A stretch of 64,000 nucleotides of DNA from JANQGG01 sp964642175 (GTDB taxonomy: Bacteria > Bacteroidota > Chlorobiia > Chlorobiales > Chloroherpetonaceae). Under the pieces are notes generated by a model that was not told the DNA's origin, did no database searches, and saw only the letters and a program-made list of their open reading frames with translations. Position 1 is the first letter of the stretch, and every line of letters begins with the position of its first letter. Location of the stretch: NCBI GenBank assembly GCA_964642175.1, contig CAZXOK010000001.1, positions 248,001-312,000 on the forward strand, given 5' to 3'. The position numbers and the translations under genes are program-made. This document shows, one piece after another, positions 25,702-33,752 of the stretch.

Positions 25702-27039
25702 ATGAATTTAACTAAAAAATTAAAGACATCAAAGCTTAGCTTTGTTCTTTTAGCGGTGGTTTTGCTGGGATGGAGTGTTCCGGTGAGCGCCGAGGAAGCA
25801 GCGGCAGCCGCACCCAATGTGTTGGATGCTTACGCTATTGATAACTTCTTTCTGTTTATTTGTGCAGTTCTGGTCTTATTTATGCAGGCTGGATTTGCCA
25901 TGGTAGAAAGCGGACTTAACTCTGCTAAAAACACCGTTAATATTCTCTTCAAAAACCTCATGGATTTGAGTGTTGGTGCTATCCTCTTCTACATTGTAGG
26001 ATACAGCATCATGTACGGTGCCCCTGTTCTTGGAGGTTACTTCGGATTCAATGGATTTGGCATTGGTTCAGAAAATCCTGAACCCGGTAGTGGTGTATTG
26101 CACCCTCAGGTGGATTGGTTATTCCAGGTTGCGTTTGCAGCCACAGCTGCAACCATCGTTTCAGGTGCTGTTGCAGGACGCTTACAATTTAAAGCTTACT
26201 TAATATACTCAGCCGTCTTAACCGGTTTAATCTATCCCATCAGTGGTTACTGGAAATGGGGCGGTGGATGGTTAGATGCCATGGGATTCTATGATTTTGC
26301 CGGTTCATTGGTTGTGCATGCTGTTGGTGGTTTTGCCGGATTAGCAGGTGCTATTGTTTTAGGTGCCCGTACCGGACGCTTTACTAAAGATGGATTGCCA
26401 AAAGCCATGCCAGGACACAGCTTGCCACTTGCAGCTCTTGGTGTATTCATACTCTGGATTGGTTGGTATGGATTTAACCCTGGCAGTCAGTTGGCCATTT
26501 CGGGTGCTGATAATACAAACGCGGTTATGGCAATCGCTACTAATACAACCCTTGCCGCAGCAGCAGGTGCTGTAGCTGCTATGATCTTAGCATGGGCGCT
26601 CTTTAAGAAACCCGATATCACCATGGCCTTAAACGGTGTTTTAGGTGGTTTGGTTGGTATTACTGCTAACTGCGACTCAGTTACAAATAACGAAGCTATT
26701 GTTATCGGACTTGTTGCCGGTATCCTGGTTGTATTATCTATTAAAGCGCTTGATTCTCTAAAAATTGATGATCCTGTGGGTGCTTTCCCGGTACATGGTG
26801 TTTGCGGTGTATGGGGTGGCTTGGCTACAGGTATTTTTGGTGGCCATCCAATGGTCGCTCAAATCGTTGGTTCTTTAGTAATTCCAATTTGGGCGTTTGT
26901 TACTATGTTTATTCTTTTCAGCATCTTGAAAGCTGTAGGAATGTTAAGAGTTTCAGAAGAAGATGAATTAAAAGGCTTAGATATTACTGAGCACAGAGAA
27001 GAAGCTTATGCAGGTTTCCAATTTTTCAGCAATGAATAA
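25702..27039 (+). CDS. amtB: Ammonium transporter (AmtB)
   Basis: Inner-membrane ammonium channel, 445 residues. A signal-like first helix (LSFVLLAVVLLGWSVPVSA) precedes eleven transmembrane helices. The family core is intact: FMQAGFAMVESGLNSAKN, the pore histidines in VVHAVGGFAGLAGAIVLG and VHGVCGVWGGLATGIFGG, and GWYGFNPGS. The cytoplasmic C-terminal tail (LKGLDITEHREEAYAGF) is the PII-interaction region. The PII gene follows 31 bases later. Ammonium uptake is thus probably gated by PII. Confidence 0.97.
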   Translation: MNLTKKLKTSKLSFVLLAVVLLGWSVPVSAEEAAAAAPNVLDAYAIDNFFLFICAVLVLFMQAGFAMVESGLNSAKNTVNILFKNLMDLSVGAILFYIVGYSIMYGAPVLGGYFGFNGFGIGSENPEPGSGVLHPQVDWLFQVAFAATAATIVSGAVAGRLQFKAYLIYSAVLTGLIYPISGYWKWGGGWLDAMGFYDFAGSLVVHAVGGFAGLAGAIVLGARTGRFTKDGLPKAMPGHSLPLAALGVFILWIGWYGFNPGSQLAISGADNTNAVMAIATNTTLAAAAGAVAAMILAWALFKKPDITMALNGVLGGLVGITANCDSVTNNEAIVIGLVAGILVVLSIKALDSLKIDDPVGAFPVHGVCGVWGGLATGIFGGHPMVAQIVGSLVIPIWAFVTMFILFSILKAVGMLRVSEEDELKGLDITEHREEAYAGFQFFSNE

Positions 27040-27070
27040 CGCCTAAATTAAACAAAGGAGGAAAATATAC

Positions 27071-27412
27071 ATGAAGTATATCATCGCAATGGTTCAGCCA
27101 CATAAACTACCCGATGTAAAACAGGCACTTTTCGATGCTGAAATTCGGAAAATGACTGTGACCAATGTCCTTGGCTGCGGACAACAAGGCGGGTTTGAAG
27201 AAACTTACAGAGGTGTTCCCACCGAAATCAATTTGATTAAAAAAGTAAAAATTGAAATCGGTGTAAATGATGAATATGTCCAGAAAGCATTAGATGCTAT
27301 CGTAAAAGGGGCAAAAACAGGGAACATCGGAGATGGCAAGATATTTGTACTGGATTTACCGCAATGTGTTCGGATCCGAACCGGCGAAACAGGTGATCCA
27401 GCTATCGGTTAA
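27071..27412 (+). CDS. glnK: PII-type nitrogen regulatory protein without Tyr51
   Basis: 113 residues, the normal PII size (112-114). Typical core: MKYIIAMVQPHKLPDVKQAL and the C-loop GDGKIFVLDL...CVRIRTGETGDPAIG. The T-loop differs: GCGQQGGFEETYRGVPTEINLIKK, where position 51, the tyrosine uridylylated by GlnD in proteobacteria, is threonine; Tyr46 is kept. Uridylylation is therefore unlikely and regulation probably rests on ATP/ADP and 2-oxoglutarate binding. It directly follows amtB, whose channel it probably plugs. An AAAGGAGG site precedes the ATG. Confidence 0.92.
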   Translation: MKYIIAMVQPHKLPDVKQALFDAEIRKMTVTNVLGCGQQGGFEETYRGVPTEINLIKKVKIEIGVNDEYVQKALDAIVKGAKTGNIGDGKIFVLDLPQCVRIRTGETGDPAIG

Positions 27413-27446
27413 ATTTGTTTCATGGTCCTAATGTCCTGTTAGGTGA

Positions 27447-27490
27447 AAGAAGAGCCTTGGTGGTTTTAAAGCTACCTTGGCTTTTCTTAT
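27447..27490 (+). terminator. Probable terminator after PII
   Basis: An imperfect stem (AAGAAGAGCC at 27447-27456 with GGCTTTTCTT at 27479-27488, plus a GG/CC pairing inside), followed by ATTTTTAA. It ends the porin-amtB-PII unit. Confidence 0.6.
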
Positions 27491-27677
27491 TTTTAACCAA
27501 AAACGTCTACCCTAAGCATCATTCTCATTAAAATCCACCTGTTATTATCCTTAGATCTTCAAGCTCAAAGTTTCTGATTGGTGTATCATTTTTTTAAACT
27601 TATTGAGAATTGATAGTTAAAACGCTTACCAGAAGTTTATTGTTTAGTGAGATCAACATAGTGTAAAAAGCAAATAT

Positions 27678-28232
27678 ATGGACGATTTAAAGCAATTAAT
27701 GACTCTAACCAAGTCACCCTTACCTTCATTTATAAAATCTCTCTCGAAAGAGCAACAAAAAGAATTGCGCCAGTTTGTAGAACAAGTTGTCTCAACCAAG
27801 ACAGAAGGCTTGCAGGAATTGTATTATACTATTGGTGCTGTCATGAAGTTCATCCCAAACTTTGTTCTCATTCCACTAACATTACAATACATAAAACCAA
27901 CGATTGCTGCCGGAGTGTGTGAAAAACTAAATTTAGACCAGGCCGTGAGCCTGGCTAATGATCTGCCGCCGGAGTATATTGGTGAAATTGCCATGCATAC
28001 CAGCAGTGAGAGATCTGCCAAGATCCTCGAAAAGCTCAGACCATCCCATGCAGAGAAATGTATTAAATACGAAGGTGAGAATCATCCGATGAAAGCTTTG
28101 GAAATCGGTCAGCACATTAGCCCAAATTTACAAAAGACCAGTGCCAAGTATCTGTATTTGCTTGAGAATGTAGATCCCTCGGTGCTGGAAATTTATTATG
28201 ACCTGATCCAAAAACTGCGTTCATATGCATAA
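27678..28232 (+). CDS. Helical protein of unknown function, MgtE_N-like, paralogue 1
   Basis: 184 residues, no signal peptide, helical. The second half (about 90-150: LPPEYIGEIAMHTSSERSAK and LEKLRPSHAEKCI) repeats short amphipathic helices in the style of the MgtE N-terminal superhelix. The 35-residue stretch around KFIPNFVLIPLTLQYIKP is shared closely with the next gene, and both proteins are exactly 184 residues, so the two are a tandem duplication. No transporter domain is attached, and no catalytic motif. It lies downstream of the PII terminator and before its paralogue and ppk2. The function is unknown. Confidence 0.7.
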   Translation: MDDLKQLMTLTKSPLPSFIKSLSKEQQKELRQFVEQVVSTKTEGLQELYYTIGAVMKFIPNFVLIPLTLQYIKPTIAAGVCEKLNLDQAVSLANDLPPEYIGEIAMHTSSERSAKILEKLRPSHAEKCIKYEGENHPMKALEIGQHISPNLQKTSAKYLYLLENVDPSVLEIYYDLIQKLRSYA

Positions 28233-28364
28233 TTTACGTCACCTTTTCATGCAGAAAATGAATGTTCAAAAATCCAATGGTTTTTCTTTTTAAATTTTTT
28301 TTGATAAACTCAAATAAGATGGTACTTGGAAGTAAGAATTTCTGATAATTAATAAGTAGCAAAT

Positions 28365-28919
28365 ATGAATAATATTGAAGAAACACTGGCCTGGACAAAT
28401 TTCCCTGTTCCCGAAGTTATACATGAATTGCATCCAAGGCAACAGGAAAAGATAGCTACTTATCTTCATGGCTTGGTGTCCCATAAAACGGATGGTCTTG
28501 AAGATCTTTATGATGCCATAAGCAAAATTGTTAAATACATTCCCAATATTGTTGTAATTCCTCTGATGACGGAGCATATCCGGCCAAATATAGCGGCTTC
28601 GGTCTGTAAAAAGATGTCATTAAGTCAAGCTACCGGTTATGCCAACGACTTACCCCTTGAATACTTCGGACAGATAGCCTTACATCTGGAACCTGAACTC
28701 ATGGCTCGGATTCTGGATGGAATGAAACGCGATAAAGCCGAGCAGGTTATTTTACATACATTGAAAACCGAACCCATGTTTATGCTGGAGATATCACAGC
28801 ATCTCAATGATCGTATGTTAAAAGTGGTAGCAAGATATGTGACTCTTCCGGAAGATCAGGAAGAAATTGAAGCCAGTCCTTACAAAAATGTCATAGAAAA
28901 GCTGCGTGAATGTGCTTAA
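28365..28919 (+). CDS. Helical protein of unknown function, MgtE_N-like, paralogue 2
   Basis: 184 residues, aligning without gaps to the gene before it. The middle (KYIPNIVVIPLMTEHIRP, then VCKKMSLSQATGYANDLP) is nearly the same, while the N-terminal 40 residues have drifted. The MgtE_N-like part is clearer here: LEPELMARILDGMKRDKAEQ. Cytoplasmic, no signal. The two copies have separate ribosome sites and a 132-base spacer, which argues for independent expression. PPK2 follows 134 bases later; a regulatory link to phosphate or magnesium metabolism is possible but is inference only. Confidence 0.7.
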   Translation: MNNIEETLAWTNFPVPEVIHELHPRQQEKIATYLHGLVSHKTDGLEDLYDAISKIVKYIPNIVVIPLMTEHIRPNIAASVCKKMSLSQATGYANDLPLEYFGQIALHLEPELMARILDGMKRDKAEQVILHTLKTEPMFMLEISQHLNDRMLKVVARYVTLPEDQEEIEASPYKNVIEKLRECA

Positions 28920-29053
28920 ACTTTAGGTGTTGAGCACATCTTTATTCACATATATATCACCTTAAGTTCTGGGAATTTGTAATGGTTTTGCGTAAACTAA
29001 CTACAACGGTTAAGAACCGCTTTCGGTAACTAATAACTGAAAGGACTCCAGGT

Positions 29054-29941
29054 ATGAGCAAACACAAAGATTCCCATAAACAAGTTCATAAAACAAACTC
29101 CCACAAAGAGCATCAGGATACCACGGTTGAGCATCATCTGCTTGAGCCTAAGTACAAAGATTCTAAAAATCTCGAAAAGAAGGTTTATGAAAAAGAATTA
29201 AAAAAATTGCACCACGAATTGGTAAAACTCCAAAGGTGGATCAGATATGAGAAACTAAAAGTGGTGGTAATTTTTGAAGGACGGGATGCAGCTGGTAAGG
29301 GCGGAGTTATAAAACGCATTACCGAGTGTATGAATCCCAGAATATGCCGGGTAGTAGCCCTTACTACCCCAACTGAACGAGAAAAAAACCAATGGTATTT
29401 TCAACGCTACACCGCGTATTTACCTGCAGCCGGTGAAATGGTTCTATTTGATAGAAGCTGGTATAATCGGGCTGGTGTAGAACGGGTGATGGGTTTTTGT
29501 ACAGATGAAGAATATTATGAATTCCTGCGTTCAGCACCTGAATATGAACGCATGTTGGTTCGCTCGGGGATCATCCTGATTAAATACTGGTTCAGCGTGT
29601 CGGATGAAGAGCAGGAACGCAGATTTCAGGAACGCATTGATATACCTACCAAGAGATGGAAACTTAGCCCTATGGACCTGGAGTCACGCTCGCGTTGGGT
29701 GGAGTATTCTAAAGCCAAAGACGAAATGTTCAAATATACCGACATCAGGCAGGCACCCTGGCATGTGGTTCCGGCAGACGATAAACGTCGTGCCCGACTT
29801 AATTGCATTCATCATTTATTATCCCTTATACCTTACGAGGAATTAACACCTGCTCAAATTGTGCTTCCTGCCCGCCAGGACGACCAGGGATATGTTCGAC
29901 CGCCACTGGGCGAGCAAAATTTTGTACCGGAGGTCTATTAA
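29054..29941 (+). CDS. ppk2: Polyphosphate kinase 2 (PPK2 family)
   Basis: 295 residues. P-loop kinase fold: Walker A FEGRDAAGKGG (residues 75-84), Walker B-like VLFDRSWYNR (about 135-141) and a lid region RRFQERIDIPTKRWKLSP. Such single-domain class I PPK2s move phosphate between polyphosphate and nucleoside diphosphates, usually GTP or ATP formation at the cost of polyphosphate. The first 45 residues are a low-complexity Lys/His-rich extension (SHKQVHKTNSHKEHQD), which may bind polyphosphate or metal. The chain ends convergently with a carotenoid gene. Confidence 0.93.
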   Translation: MSKHKDSHKQVHKTNSHKEHQDTTVEHHLLEPKYKDSKNLEKKVYEKELKKLHHELVKLQRWIRYEKLKVVVIFEGRDAAGKGGVIKRITECMNPRICRVVALTTPTEREKNQWYFQRYTAYLPAAGEMVLFDRSWYNRAGVERVMGFCTDEEYYEFLRSAPEYERMLVRSGIILIKYWFSVSDEEQERRFQERIDIPTKRWKLSPMDLESRSRWVEYSKAKDEMFKYTDIRQAPWHVVPADDKRRARLNCIHHLLSLIPYEELTPAQIVLPARQDDQGYVRPPLGEQNFVPEVY

Positions 29942-29948
29942 GTTTTAA

Positions 29949-30758
29949 CTAGATCAGAGAACTAAATCGAAAACTGAGCCAAATGATCAGCAAAGCAACG
30001 ATTACAATGCCTGTATTTCGAGCCAAAACCAGTCGTTTCTCAAAACAAATTTTTATCAGGATCAAAAAGTAAAAGACATACCCCATGGTTGGGGTGTAGA
30101 GTATCCAAGAAGGTATCATACCTGGATCAGTTGCCATGATCATCACGATCAATGGTGTTGATATCACCCCGGCTGTGATATACCAACCCACATAATTCAT
30201 TGCTGGTATCCCGCTATAATGTCCCTTATCCTGCCAAAGCCATAACTGATCATCAACGGCAATCGGATCGCCCAATAAATCAATCAGGGTTATAAGCATA
30301 GGTGAGAGTAGAAAAAGCAAGAAACCTGAAGTTGGGTCTTCAAGTAAGGTAAAGGCTGTCCATACGCCGATATAGGAAAGAATAGACCACATAACCGGTA
30401 TATAAAAAGGAAGAATGCCAAATAGCTTTGGTTTGATCTTATTGGTGTAATGAAATCTCCCTAAACAATGTGTTTTTAAAAAAATCACTTCTGCAATTAC
30501 ACCGATGGAGATGCTATAAACCAGGTAAATACAGGTATTGAGCAGCCCTATGGAGATCAGGCCATGCATAAACAGAATAAGAAGCGATAAAACACCCTGT
30601 GCATACTGGTAATACCTTAAAAATTTTTCCTGCGGTATGCCTAGCAACAACGACTTGTCTTTAATGAGTGCTTCTATTACATATTTAATCAGAAATGAAG
30701 CGATTAGAGTAACAAACAAGTAGAGAAAAGCAGATATCATATTAGTTGGGTTTTTCAA
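29949..30758 (-). CDS. cruF: CruF-like carotenoid 1',2'-hydratase (DUF422 family) membrane protein
   Basis: 269 residues with seven or so membrane helices. Family signatures: the loop THCLGRFHYTNKIKPKLFG followed by FYIPVMWSILSYIG, and LITLIDLLGDPIAVDDQLWLW with KGHYSGIPAMNYVGW, where conserved acidic and His residues are expected to act on the carotenoid end group. CruF adds water to the psi-end of gamma-carotene-type pigments. The gene overlaps the upstream methyltransferase gene by 17 bases, so they are translationally coupled. The product is probably in the inner membrane. A DUF422 protein of other function cannot be excluded. Confidence 0.72.
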   Translation of the reverse strand: MKNPTNMISAFLYLFVTLIASFLIKYVIEALIKDKSLLLGIPQEKFLRYYQYAQGVLSLLILFMHGLISIGLLNTCIYLVYSISIGVIAEVIFLKTHCLGRFHYTNKIKPKLFGILPFYIPVMWSILSYIGVWTAFTLLEDPTSGFLLFLLSPMLITLIDLLGDPIAVDDQLWLWQDKGHYSGIPAMNYVGWYITAGVISTPLIVMIMATDPGMIPSWILYTPTMGYVFYFLILIKICFEKRLVLARNTGIVIVALLIIWLSFRFSSLI

Positions 30759-31575
30759 AAACTAAGATTTGATAACTAAACGAGGGATGTGAGCAGATCA
30801 AATATAATTGTATGATAAATCCTACATTCATTACAAACGCTTTAAGACCATAATGCTGAACTAATTTGCCGGTCTTCCTTGCACTGAATCTGATCCATAT
30901 TGGCAGTGTGTTTTTCACTTCATTAGAGATATTTTGAACTCGCCTTACTTTAAACCCAACCCTTTTGGCGGCTTCCTGGTATAGCTTCAGGTCAAATAAA
31001 TTTGGCGAGCCAATACCTCCTTGTATAAAACGAGAAAGTAATTTATGTTTTGCTGAACGTTTTTGCAGTATATCGGCAACAACAAACTTACCGCCCGGCT
31101 TTAAAACCCTGAAAGCTTCGCTAACAAATCGATTTTTATCCTGGTAATGAAACGCGCTTTCCACATTGTAGATCCGATCAAACGTGTTTGCTTCGAAAGG
31201 CATATCCATAGCGTTTCCATACATAATCTGTACCTGTTCTGAGCATTGTTTTTCGCGGGCTATATCCAGATGCTTTTCCAGCACATCTATACCCGTTACA
31301 CGAGCCTTAAACGATTTGGCAATTAAAGTTGCCGCTCCGCCAAAGCCGCAGCCCACATCAAGAATGGACTGATTTTCCTGAAACTCCCCCCATTTGGCCA
31401 CTTCAAAAATCAACTGCTTTTGTGCTTCAAGCGGATGTTTAAAAGTTTGATTTTTCTCCCGATACCCAAGATTGATAAGTTCAGTGTTATCAAATACCCG
31501 GTAAAAAAATTCTCCAAACTCTAAATAATAAGCATGGTTTTTTTTAAGGGTGGGTTCATCACGAACCTGAGTCAT
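30742..31575 (-). CDS. SAM-dependent methyltransferase
   Basis: 277 residues. Class I Rossmann fold: motif I ILDVGCGFGGAATLIA, motif II VTGIDVLEKHLDIA, post-I NAMDMPFEANTFDRIYNVES, and motif IV FRVLKPGGKFVVADIL. The C-terminal 90 residues have a hydrophobic helix near FVMNVGFIIQLYLICSH, suggesting a membrane-near or lipid substrate. It resembles small-molecule methyltransferases of the tocopherol/sterol C-methyltransferase type. The 17-base overlap with the CruF-like gene points to a carotenoid or quinone substrate, but that is inference. Confidence 0.8.
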   Translation of the reverse strand: MTQVRDEPTLKKNHAYYLEFGEFFYRVFDNTELINLGYREKNQTFKHPLEAQKQLIFEVAKWGEFQENQSILDVGCGFGGAATLIAKSFKARVTGIDVLEKHLDIAREKQCSEQVQIMYGNAMDMPFEANTFDRIYNVESAFHYQDKNRFVSEAFRVLKPGGKFVVADILQKRSAKHKLLSRFIQGGIGSPNLFDLKLYQEAAKRVGFKVRRVQNISNEVKNTLPIWIRFSARKTGKLVQHYGLKAFVMNVGFIIQLYLICSHPSFSYQILVFEKPN

Positions 31576-31681
31576 GTTTGTATTGGTTGAGTTGTCTGAA
31601 CAAGCGTATCAGAAAGAAGACAAATTAAAATGAAAATGATTGAGAACTGCAACATTCAATCAATAATCAAATGCCATGGGT

Positions 31682-32509
31682 TTAAATGATTCCTATTTGA
31701 TTGATACCAAGATCAATACACTTATTTCTGAGCTTTTGGGAAAGGGTTTTGGTATAATCCATTTGGTAGTCAACAAACGAGAGCCTTTCGGTGTAATCCA
31801 GCATCAAACGCGCTATGGCAATGGTTTTAAGCAGATCGTTGTCTGAAAACGAGGTATTCAAATGAAAAAACACATGGGTGACGGCATAAGCCAGGTCATC
31901 AAACTCACGAATCTTTGAGAGATGATCAATTTTTGCCTTATCACTAAACGAGAGCGGTAGCCACACGCTGCTTTTAACACTAACTTTAGACAGCTGCATC
32001 AAAACATTGAAAACCTCATCAATTTCGTCAGCTTTTTCATCCGATGCCGGGAAAATACCCGGTACATAACTGATTCCGGCTGCTGATATCTCGTGACAGA
32101 GTACCTGAACTGTACAGCCTTCTGATTTAGCCATCGATTGTATTTGAGAAGGTGAGAGCGAACTGATGCGTACATGGTGCGAAACTTCTCCGGTTATTTT
32201 GATCAGTTGATCCAGCGTCAGATTCTGCGAAAAATCCAGATAAACCCTCTCAGCGTCTGTTTTGGAAATACGGCTCAATAACTCACCTGTTTCAAGGTTT
32301 GAGACCTTAAAAGGTGGACAGTAGAACTCGGTTAAGTTGGCCTTGGTAGCTGCACAAGCTTTTGCGGCACCAAAAAAGCGCTCGGCATCTTTTCCACCAA
32401 AAAGTCTGCTGGATTGATCGATAAGCCTTGAGGCTTCTTTCAGACCAAGACGCTCACCTTTTTCAAGTGAGTCAATAATGGCCTCTATGGTATCTTTTTC
32501 AACAGGCAT
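31682..32509 (-). CDS. MqnC/MqnE-like protein lacking the radical-SAM cysteines (predicted pseudoenzyme)
   Basis: 275 residues. By eye it matches the futalosine-pathway radical SAM enzymes: N-terminal SLEKGERLGLKEASRLI, the mid-chain SSLSPSQIQSMAKSEG and ISAAGISYVPGIFPA stretches, and the C-terminal DNDLLKTIAIARLMLDYTER near LGINQIGI. The CX3CX2C cluster motif expected after residue 50 is absent: the four cysteines (52, 64, 132, 138) do not form it, and the chain is about 100 residues short. It is thus unlikely to make a 5'-deoxyadenosyl radical. It begins two bases after the GNAT-like gene's stop, so the two are coupled. The role is unknown. Confidence 0.62.
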   Translation of the reverse strand: MPVEKDTIEAIIDSLEKGERLGLKEASRLIDQSSRLFGGKDAERFFGAAKACAATKANLTEFYCPPFKVSNLETGELLSRISKTDAERVYLDFSQNLTLDQLIKITGEVSHHVRISSLSPSQIQSMAKSEGCTVQVLCHEISAAGISYVPGIFPASDEKADEIDEVFNVLMQLSKVSVKSSVWLPLSFSDKAKIDHLSKIREFDDLAYAVTHVFFHLNTSFSDNDLLKTIAIARLMLDYTERLSFVDYQMDYTKTLSQKLRNKCIDLGINQIGII

Positions 32510-32511
32510 AT

Positions 32512-33645
32512 TTAAAAATTGACCTGGTAGATTGCATATTCTTTGTAAGGTTTGCCACCAATGGCTTTAGAAACCTTCATCATGGGCTCATTATTTTTAA
32601 GTACCCAACTCATTTCACTGGCAAAAATGTCCTTTTTTTCGCCTACATCAATAATCTCGGCATTCATAATACTGTCCAGACCTTTATTTCGATACTCAGG
32701 TACAACACCCATGGTGATGGTACGAACCATTCTGATCTTGCGCTTGTACCAGAAATATTTAATTAAACCCCAGGGTGTAAAGGGATTGCCATTAACATGT
32801 TTGAATGGCACGTTCATATCGGGCAGGCTTAATGAAAAAGCCACTGGTTTTTTCTCTGTATCTTCGATAATGTAGATCAGGTCCGGATCGGCTACCTGGC
32901 TGAACCCTTCGGCCAGGGTATCGAATTCTTTGTCTGTCATGGGTACAAATCCCCAGTTCTTCTCCCAGGCAGCATTGTAAATATGTTTAATACGGCTGAT
33001 CTCATTGTTGAAATCTTTCATGTTTATATGCCGTAGTTTAACTTTCTCACGTTTCAATACCAGGTTGGCAATTCGTCTGAGCCGGTCTTTATCGATCAGG
33101 TTCTGATCAATATACCAGGCCACGAGTTCTTGCTCCACATAATGGCCGTAGTTTAACGTAAGTTCGTTGTAATAGGGTGGGTTGTAGAGCATGAGAAAAA
33201 CAGGTGAAGAGTCGTAACCTTTGGTGAGCATGCCACATTGGTCGTTCAATGAGGGGCTTATCGGGCCGCGCATACAATTGAGGCCTCTCTCTGTAAGCCA
33301 GGCTTTGGCTTTATCAAATAAAGCATTGGCCACCTGCTGATCATTCACACATTCAAAAAACCCCCAAAAGCCAACTTTATCTTCGTGGACCATGTTGTGG
33401 CGCTTGTTTTCAATAGCAGCAATGGTTCCAACCATGGCACCATCTTTCCAGGCTGTAAAAAGCGCCCGGTCGGCATGTTCCCACAATGGGTATTTGGCCT
33501 TGTCCAGGGTTTTTTCGTAATCAGAGATTAGTGGTGGTACCCAGTGTTTGTTTAACTCTGTATCATTACGGTAAATTTTCCAGGCAAACTTGATAAAGTC
33601 TTTGACTTCTTTTTTGGTTTTTACCTCACGGATTTCAATGCTCAT
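32512..33645 (-). CDS. GNAT-fold acetyltransferase-like protein (YghO-like)
   Basis: 377 residues. The N-terminal half resembles an acyl-CoA N-acyltransferase fold (IEIREVKTKKEVKDFIKF, then GFWGFFECVNDQQVANALF, then GLNCMRGPISPSLNDQ), and the C-terminal half has the acetyl-CoA-binding signature region TMGVVPEYRNKGLDSIMNAE (the R/QxxGxG/A loop). It looks like a double GNAT of the type often annotated as a hypothetical acetyltransferase in FCB genomes. Substrate unknown. It is followed after two bases by the MqnC-like gene and preceded by aroG-type DAHP synthase. Confidence 0.7.
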   Translation of the reverse strand: MSIEIREVKTKKEVKDFIKFAWKIYRNDTELNKHWVPPLISDYEKTLDKAKYPLWEHADRALFTAWKDGAMVGTIAAIENKRHNMVHEDKVGFWGFFECVNDQQVANALFDKAKAWLTERGLNCMRGPISPSLNDQCGMLTKGYDSSPVFLMLYNPPYYNELTLNYGHYVEQELVAWYIDQNLIDKDRLRRIANLVLKREKVKLRHINMKDFNNEISRIKHIYNAAWEKNWGFVPMTDKEFDTLAEGFSQVADPDLIYIIEDTEKKPVAFSLSLPDMNVPFKHVNGNPFTPWGLIKYFWYKRKIRMVRTITMGVVPEYRNKGLDSIMNAEIIDVGEKKDIFASEMSWVLKNNEPMMKVSKAIGGKPYKEYAIYQVNF

Positions 33646-33752
33646 GAAAAAGGTTTTTTGTGTTATGATTTGTTTAGCCCGGGTTTCCAGACCGGATATT
33701 TACAATCCGGTCTGATAATGAGGTAATGGCCAGGCAAGAGGGAGCGATATGG

